Shown: positions 61,078 to 64,000 of the stretch, piece by piece
Numbering within the stretch: the first letter of the stretch is position 1
Layout: each line of letters opens with the position of its first letter
Origin: Plecoglossus altivelis
Taxonomy: Eukaryota > Chordata > Actinopteri > Osmeriformes > Plecoglossidae
Reading direction: 5' to 3'
Assembly: GCA_036571765.1 (NCBI GenBank)
Contig: BROE01000003.1
Span: forward strand, 15,017,716 to 15,081,715
DNA length: 64,000 nucleotides
The notes under the pieces: generated by a model
Told to the model about the DNA's origin: nothing
The model's database searches: none
What the model saw: the letters and a program-made list of their open reading frames with translations, nothing else
Program-made: the position numbers and the translations under genes

Positions 61078-62912
61078 GTAAGTCACGGCGCACTATCGCA
61101 GTAGATAGGTGCGAGTTAAAACAACCAAAACGGCACTCTTACCATTGAACATGAAAGAACATAATTTGAATAAACTGCGGATCAACAGCTGATCGCACAG
61201 TGCCGTGTACTGGCCGAAATAACGTGTAGATTAGCCTACTTTGTTCTAAATGTATTCCATGTTGATCGGAGTTTGTCGGTCTTGTCTTGCAGGTTGATGG
61301 AGAGATTTCTCATGGATGGATAGTATCCTTTTCATGTTGGTGCTGCTATGATACGTGCGATAAAACTTATCTCTCTGCATGGGGAATCTGGGAATCGAGA
61401 ACGTCTGTGCCTCAGATAAATGTGATTAGTTTTTCTCTGAAGTGCTTGTCCCTTTATCAATACAGCCCACTATCACGTTTCATCCTGCTCGTCGTCTTTG
61501 AAGGATTGTCATTCGACTCATTTTAAAATGTCTAAATTAAAACCTGAGGTGTATTATTGTATTCCTTAACCCATTTTCCAGTCGTCCACACCAGCTATCA
61601 ACCTATGCACTAACTTTGTATAAGTACACCACCACCATTGATGGCAAAACCATATTAGTGGGTAAGAATTATGATTCGACACACCTGAGAATTGACTTTC
61701 TCAGTGGATACTGAATGCACTGTCATTAAAAGGATCTCCGTATGTCTATAACAGCTCTGTGGTAGCCGATTAGCTGTCACTGTTCAAACTGCGTGCAGGA
61801 TGACACAGTGATGTGCGTTCATACTCTCGTGTCCCCCTCAGATTTCTGGGACACAGCAGGTCAGGAGAGGTTCCAGAGCATGCACCCATCCTACTATCAC
61901 AAAGCACATGCATGCGTCATGGTAAGGGATCGGTTTGTAGTCCTATCAAAAGTGCCCACCCGACAGCCTCAGGTGCCATGTTGGACAGCTGATGACTGTT
62001 GGGTTACGTGTCCCAGGTGTTCGACGTCCAGAGGAAAATAACCTACAAGAATCTGAGTACCTGGTACAAAGAGCTGAGAGAGTACAGACCAGAGATCCCA
62101 TGTGTGGTGGTCGCCAACAAAATAGATGGTGAGTCGTGAGGCGTGAACCTACACCCCCCCCCCCCCCCCCCCCCCCCCCACCCCCCCACCCCCGTTTCAT
62201 TGTGTACAAGAGGGCCCTGAACAATTCAGTGCTTGACTCAGCTTGAGTCATTAATGCACCACGAACCTGTGTGGCTTTGCCGCGTCTCTTTTTGTCGCAG
62301 CCGATATGAAGGTGACTCAAAGGAGCTTTAACTTTGCCAAGAAGCAGGGACTCTCTCACTACTTTGTCTCCGCTGCTGATGGGACCAACGTGGTGAAGGT
62401 GAGGGTGGGCGACGCGCTCTGCATTCACGCTCGGGCTCCGACGTCCCGGCGAATCACACGCGAGTCAGGTGACTAACAGCGTTGATTGTTTCTCAGATGT
62501 TCCGAGAAACCATCAAGATGGCACTGCAGTACAAGCAGAACTCCAGCGACTTCATGGATGAAGTTATGAGAGAACTAGAGGTACAGCAGCCTGCTTTTTG
62601 AGTATTAAATCCAATCATTTGATGGTGTTCTACAAGGCGTGTTTCGTTTCCAAGTAGAAATCTAAAGAGTAATACTGCAAGCACAATATCCTATCCTCTG
62701 AATATCCTCTCCTTGTCTTTTATAGTAGTAGTAGAGGTGTATTCTATTGTTATATACATTTGTACCCCATGCTATCAAATGTATACAATATTCTACTGTT
62801 TTGAACCCTATTATTTCCGAACTGGCAGAACTTTGAGCTTGAGCCGAAGAAGGAGAAGACGTCAGAGGCTGTGGAAGCAGGGCTGAAAGCGGAGAGTCCC
62901 GAGTCTGCGTGA
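60971..62912 (+). CDS. rabl2: rabl2, Rab-like protein 2 small GTPase
   Basis: Eight exons in phase (60971-61077, 61293-61322, 61582-61661, 61842-61921, 62017-62128, 62301-62398, 62497-62580, 62829-62912) encode 224 residues, against 228 in human RABL2B, colinear almost throughout. G motifs are intact: P-loop GDSAVGKS at 28-35, WDTAGQE at 75-81 with Gln80, NKID at 133-136 and SAAD at 160-163. Asp73, whose change to Gly impairs mouse Rabl2, is kept. There is no C-terminal prenylation Cys, as known for RABL2, which does not behave as a lipidated Rab. From family knowledge, RABL2 binds IFT-B at the ciliary base and is needed for ciliary entry of cargo and for sperm motility. The ATG aligns with the human start (ELDQ.KYDAD follows). 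Confidence 0.96.
61293..61322 (+). CDS. rabl2: rabl2 coding exon 2 (30-nt microexon)
   Basis: Acceptor cttgtcttgcag, donor gtatcc. Only 30 bases, encoding LMERFLMDG (37-45) between split Lys36 and Tyr46 codons. The sequence matches human RABL2 GKSKLMERFLMDGF exactly where needed. Confidence 0.93.
61582..61661 (+). CDS. rabl2: rabl2 coding exon 3
   Basis: Acceptor cccattttccag, donor gtaaga. Encodes RPHQLSTYALTLYKYTTT and IDGKTILV, the switch I region, ending one base into the Asp73 codon. Confidence 0.95.
61842..61921 (+). CDS. rabl2: rabl2 coding exon 4 (switch II)
   Basis: Acceptor gtccccctcag, donor gtaagg. Encodes FWDTAGQERFQSMHPSYYHK and AHACVM. Confidence 0.96.
62017..62128 (+). CDS. 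rabl2: rabl2 coding exon 5
   Basis: Acceptor cgtgtcccag, donor gtgagt. Encodes VFDVQRKITYKNLSTWYKEL then REYRPEIPCVVVANKID. Confidence 0.96.
62152..62193. repeat. Poly(C) tract in rabl2 intron 5
   Basis: A 26-C uninterrupted run (62154-62179) followed by two further C runs separated by single A. On the - strand this is a G-quadruplex-forming poly(G). Confidence 0.95.
62301..62398 (+). CDS. rabl2: rabl2 coding exon 6
   Basis: Acceptor tttttgtcgcag, donor gtgagg. Encodes DMKVTQRSFNFAKKQGLSHY then FVSAADGTNVVK. The KIDADMKV junction is one residue longer than the human KIDDINV. Confidence 0.95.
62497..62580 (+). CDS. rabl2: rabl2 coding exon 7
   Basis: Acceptor gttgattgtttctcag, donor gtacag. 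Encodes MFRETIKMALQYKQNSSDF and MDEVMRELE, the last helix of the G domain. Confidence 0.95.
62829..62912 (+). CDS. rabl2: rabl2 terminal coding exon 8
   Basis: Acceptor ccgaactggcag, stop TGA at 62910-62912. Encodes NFELEPKKEKTSEAVEAG and a short acidic/Ser tail with no prenylation motif. Confidence 0.93.
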   Translation, partial: NFELEPKKEKTSEAVEAGLKAESPESA

Positions 62913-64000
62913 CACCCAAGTCCCACTGTTTCAATGCAGTAAATCACCTCATAGACACATTCTCTCCCATGTCTCATTGCTGCTTGTGCTGTGGATACTA
63001 GCAACGGTGAGCCGTCGTCCCGTTGCGGTTGTGAACATTTCATCACCATGGTGCAGCCCGTGGAGACCCATGTCCTGCTTATCAGGGGACTCGATGGACA
63101 AATCTTTCGGAGGTCATTCTTAAGTTATGGACTTAAAAAAAAATGTTTTCTGTTGTCAACACCGTATTCATGTCATATGTCCTTTGTGGCTTAACAGTGG
63201 TGGGTCCTACCTGTCACTCACAGTGAGCCGGCTGAACAGGCTGTTTTAACACGCTCTGAGCTGCCTGTCTAATAATAGTCTAGTACTGATGTAATCCATG
63301 GCCTGCCTTCCCCAGGGCTGCCTTCAGTCTCCCTGGAGCATAGTCCCCTCTCCCCCCTACCCCATCACCAGCTTCTCTCCATCTCCTCTGCCCATCCGGG
63401 AGGGGTGGTGGAAAGAAGATGAGTCCATGGTGTAGGTTCAGGCCTTGATGTTACGTCGAAAGATTCGACTATTTTCTTCAGCGTGTGAGCTAGGTACTTT
63501 ATTTAAGAGGATACTAGAAGGCTTGTGTTGTGTTGTAAAGAGTGCTGCACACGCTCCTAAGGTGTGTGACCGACAGCAAAGTGAACCTGTGAATGTGAAC
63601 CATCTCTTGGCTTTTATCTATGGATGTCATTAGCCTTTTGCACTGTGGGCGGGGTCTCTGTGCGCAGTGACAGTAGGAAACGAGTACTGGCTGCTATGGT
63701 TGCTCTATGCCCTGCACTGGAAACCCTGAGCTCCGTCATGTTGTGTATGTTCAAAACAGCAAAGGACTCGTGTAACCATGGGATTGTCTTAGAGGTTGCG
63801 TCAGTGTATTTTGAGTTGTCCGACTGCGGCAACGTTGCACAGAAACCATGGCGAAGAGATCCAAACGGCTTTCATCAGGAGTTGGATGTGTTTTTCATAA
63901 TGTATCCTCAGCTCCTTGAGAGAGCGACGTGTCTATTGGCACTGCATGTGGCCCATTATCATCTGCTTCTCTGTCGGCTATTAGGAAGTTGGACTTTGCG
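62913..64000 (+). other. rabl2 3' UTR / downstream flank
   Basis: No coding homology and no AATAAA that I can see up to the window edge, so the rabl2 3' end may lie beyond the window or use a variant signal. The sequence is mixed in composition without tandem repeats. Confidence 0.5.

Noticed and set aside
1..64000. tRNA, rRNA, DNA transposon or LTR element
   Set aside because: No tRNA A/B boxes in cloverleaf context, no Tc1-type inverted ends and no transposase or reverse transcriptase motifs were recognised by eye. Decayed SINE or LINE fragments cannot be excluded without a repeat library search.

Overview
This 64 kb window is vertebrate nuclear DNA, most likely from a ray-finned fish. It has split genes with GT-AG introns, long AT-leaning intergenic DNA, many (CA)n, (CT)n and (GA)n microsatellites, several long G/C homopolymers and one assembly gap of 391 N. 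There is no prokaryotic organisation: no operons, ribosome binding sites, CRISPR arrays or insertion sequences. Most long open frames are accidental or lie in simple repeats. The coding content was rebuilt exon by exon from splice sites, phase continuity and remembered family sequences. The exact species cannot be read from the sequence.

Layout, all four recognisable genes on the + strand. (1) 1-~23.3 kb: the 3' half of tmtc2, nine coding exons (221-20729) giving the last ~341 residues (lumenal TPR repeats) and a long 3' UTR. Its introns hold a 31-bp pyrimidine minisatellite, a 22-bp minisatellite, a palindromic TATAGA array and the gap. (2) ~23.3-53.6 kb: about 30 kb without a confident gene. 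It has a few stretches that look like conserved non-coding elements and one orphan exon-like segment (28823-28985) followed by an AATAAA. (3) 53653-57149: ptpdc1-like, a Cdc14-related dual-specificity phosphatase in 12 coding exons (636 aa). (4) 58723-59983: odf3/odf3b (CIMAP1 family), a SHIPPO-repeat protein of sperm-tail and axonemal microtubules in six coding exons (257 aa), with one GC-AG intron. (5) 60971-62912: rabl2, an atypical Rab-like GTPase of intraflagellar transport in eight coding exons (224 aa), including a 30-nt microexon. Its 3' flank runs to the window end.

The last three genes lie within 9.3 kb, share an orientation and all have ciliary or flagellar links, so the right end is a small cilia/flagella neighbourhood beside the large ER gene tmtc2. 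The human counterparts, from general knowledge, lie on 12q21 (TMTC2), 9q22 (PTPDC1) and 22q13.33 (ODF3B, RABL2B), so the order here is a lineage-specific mosaic apart from the ODF3B-RABL2B pair. I found no convincingly new biological system. The best leads are the orphan exon-like segment, unusual splice sites in ptpdc1 and odf3, repeats touching splice sites, and candidate enhancers in the gene-poor interval.
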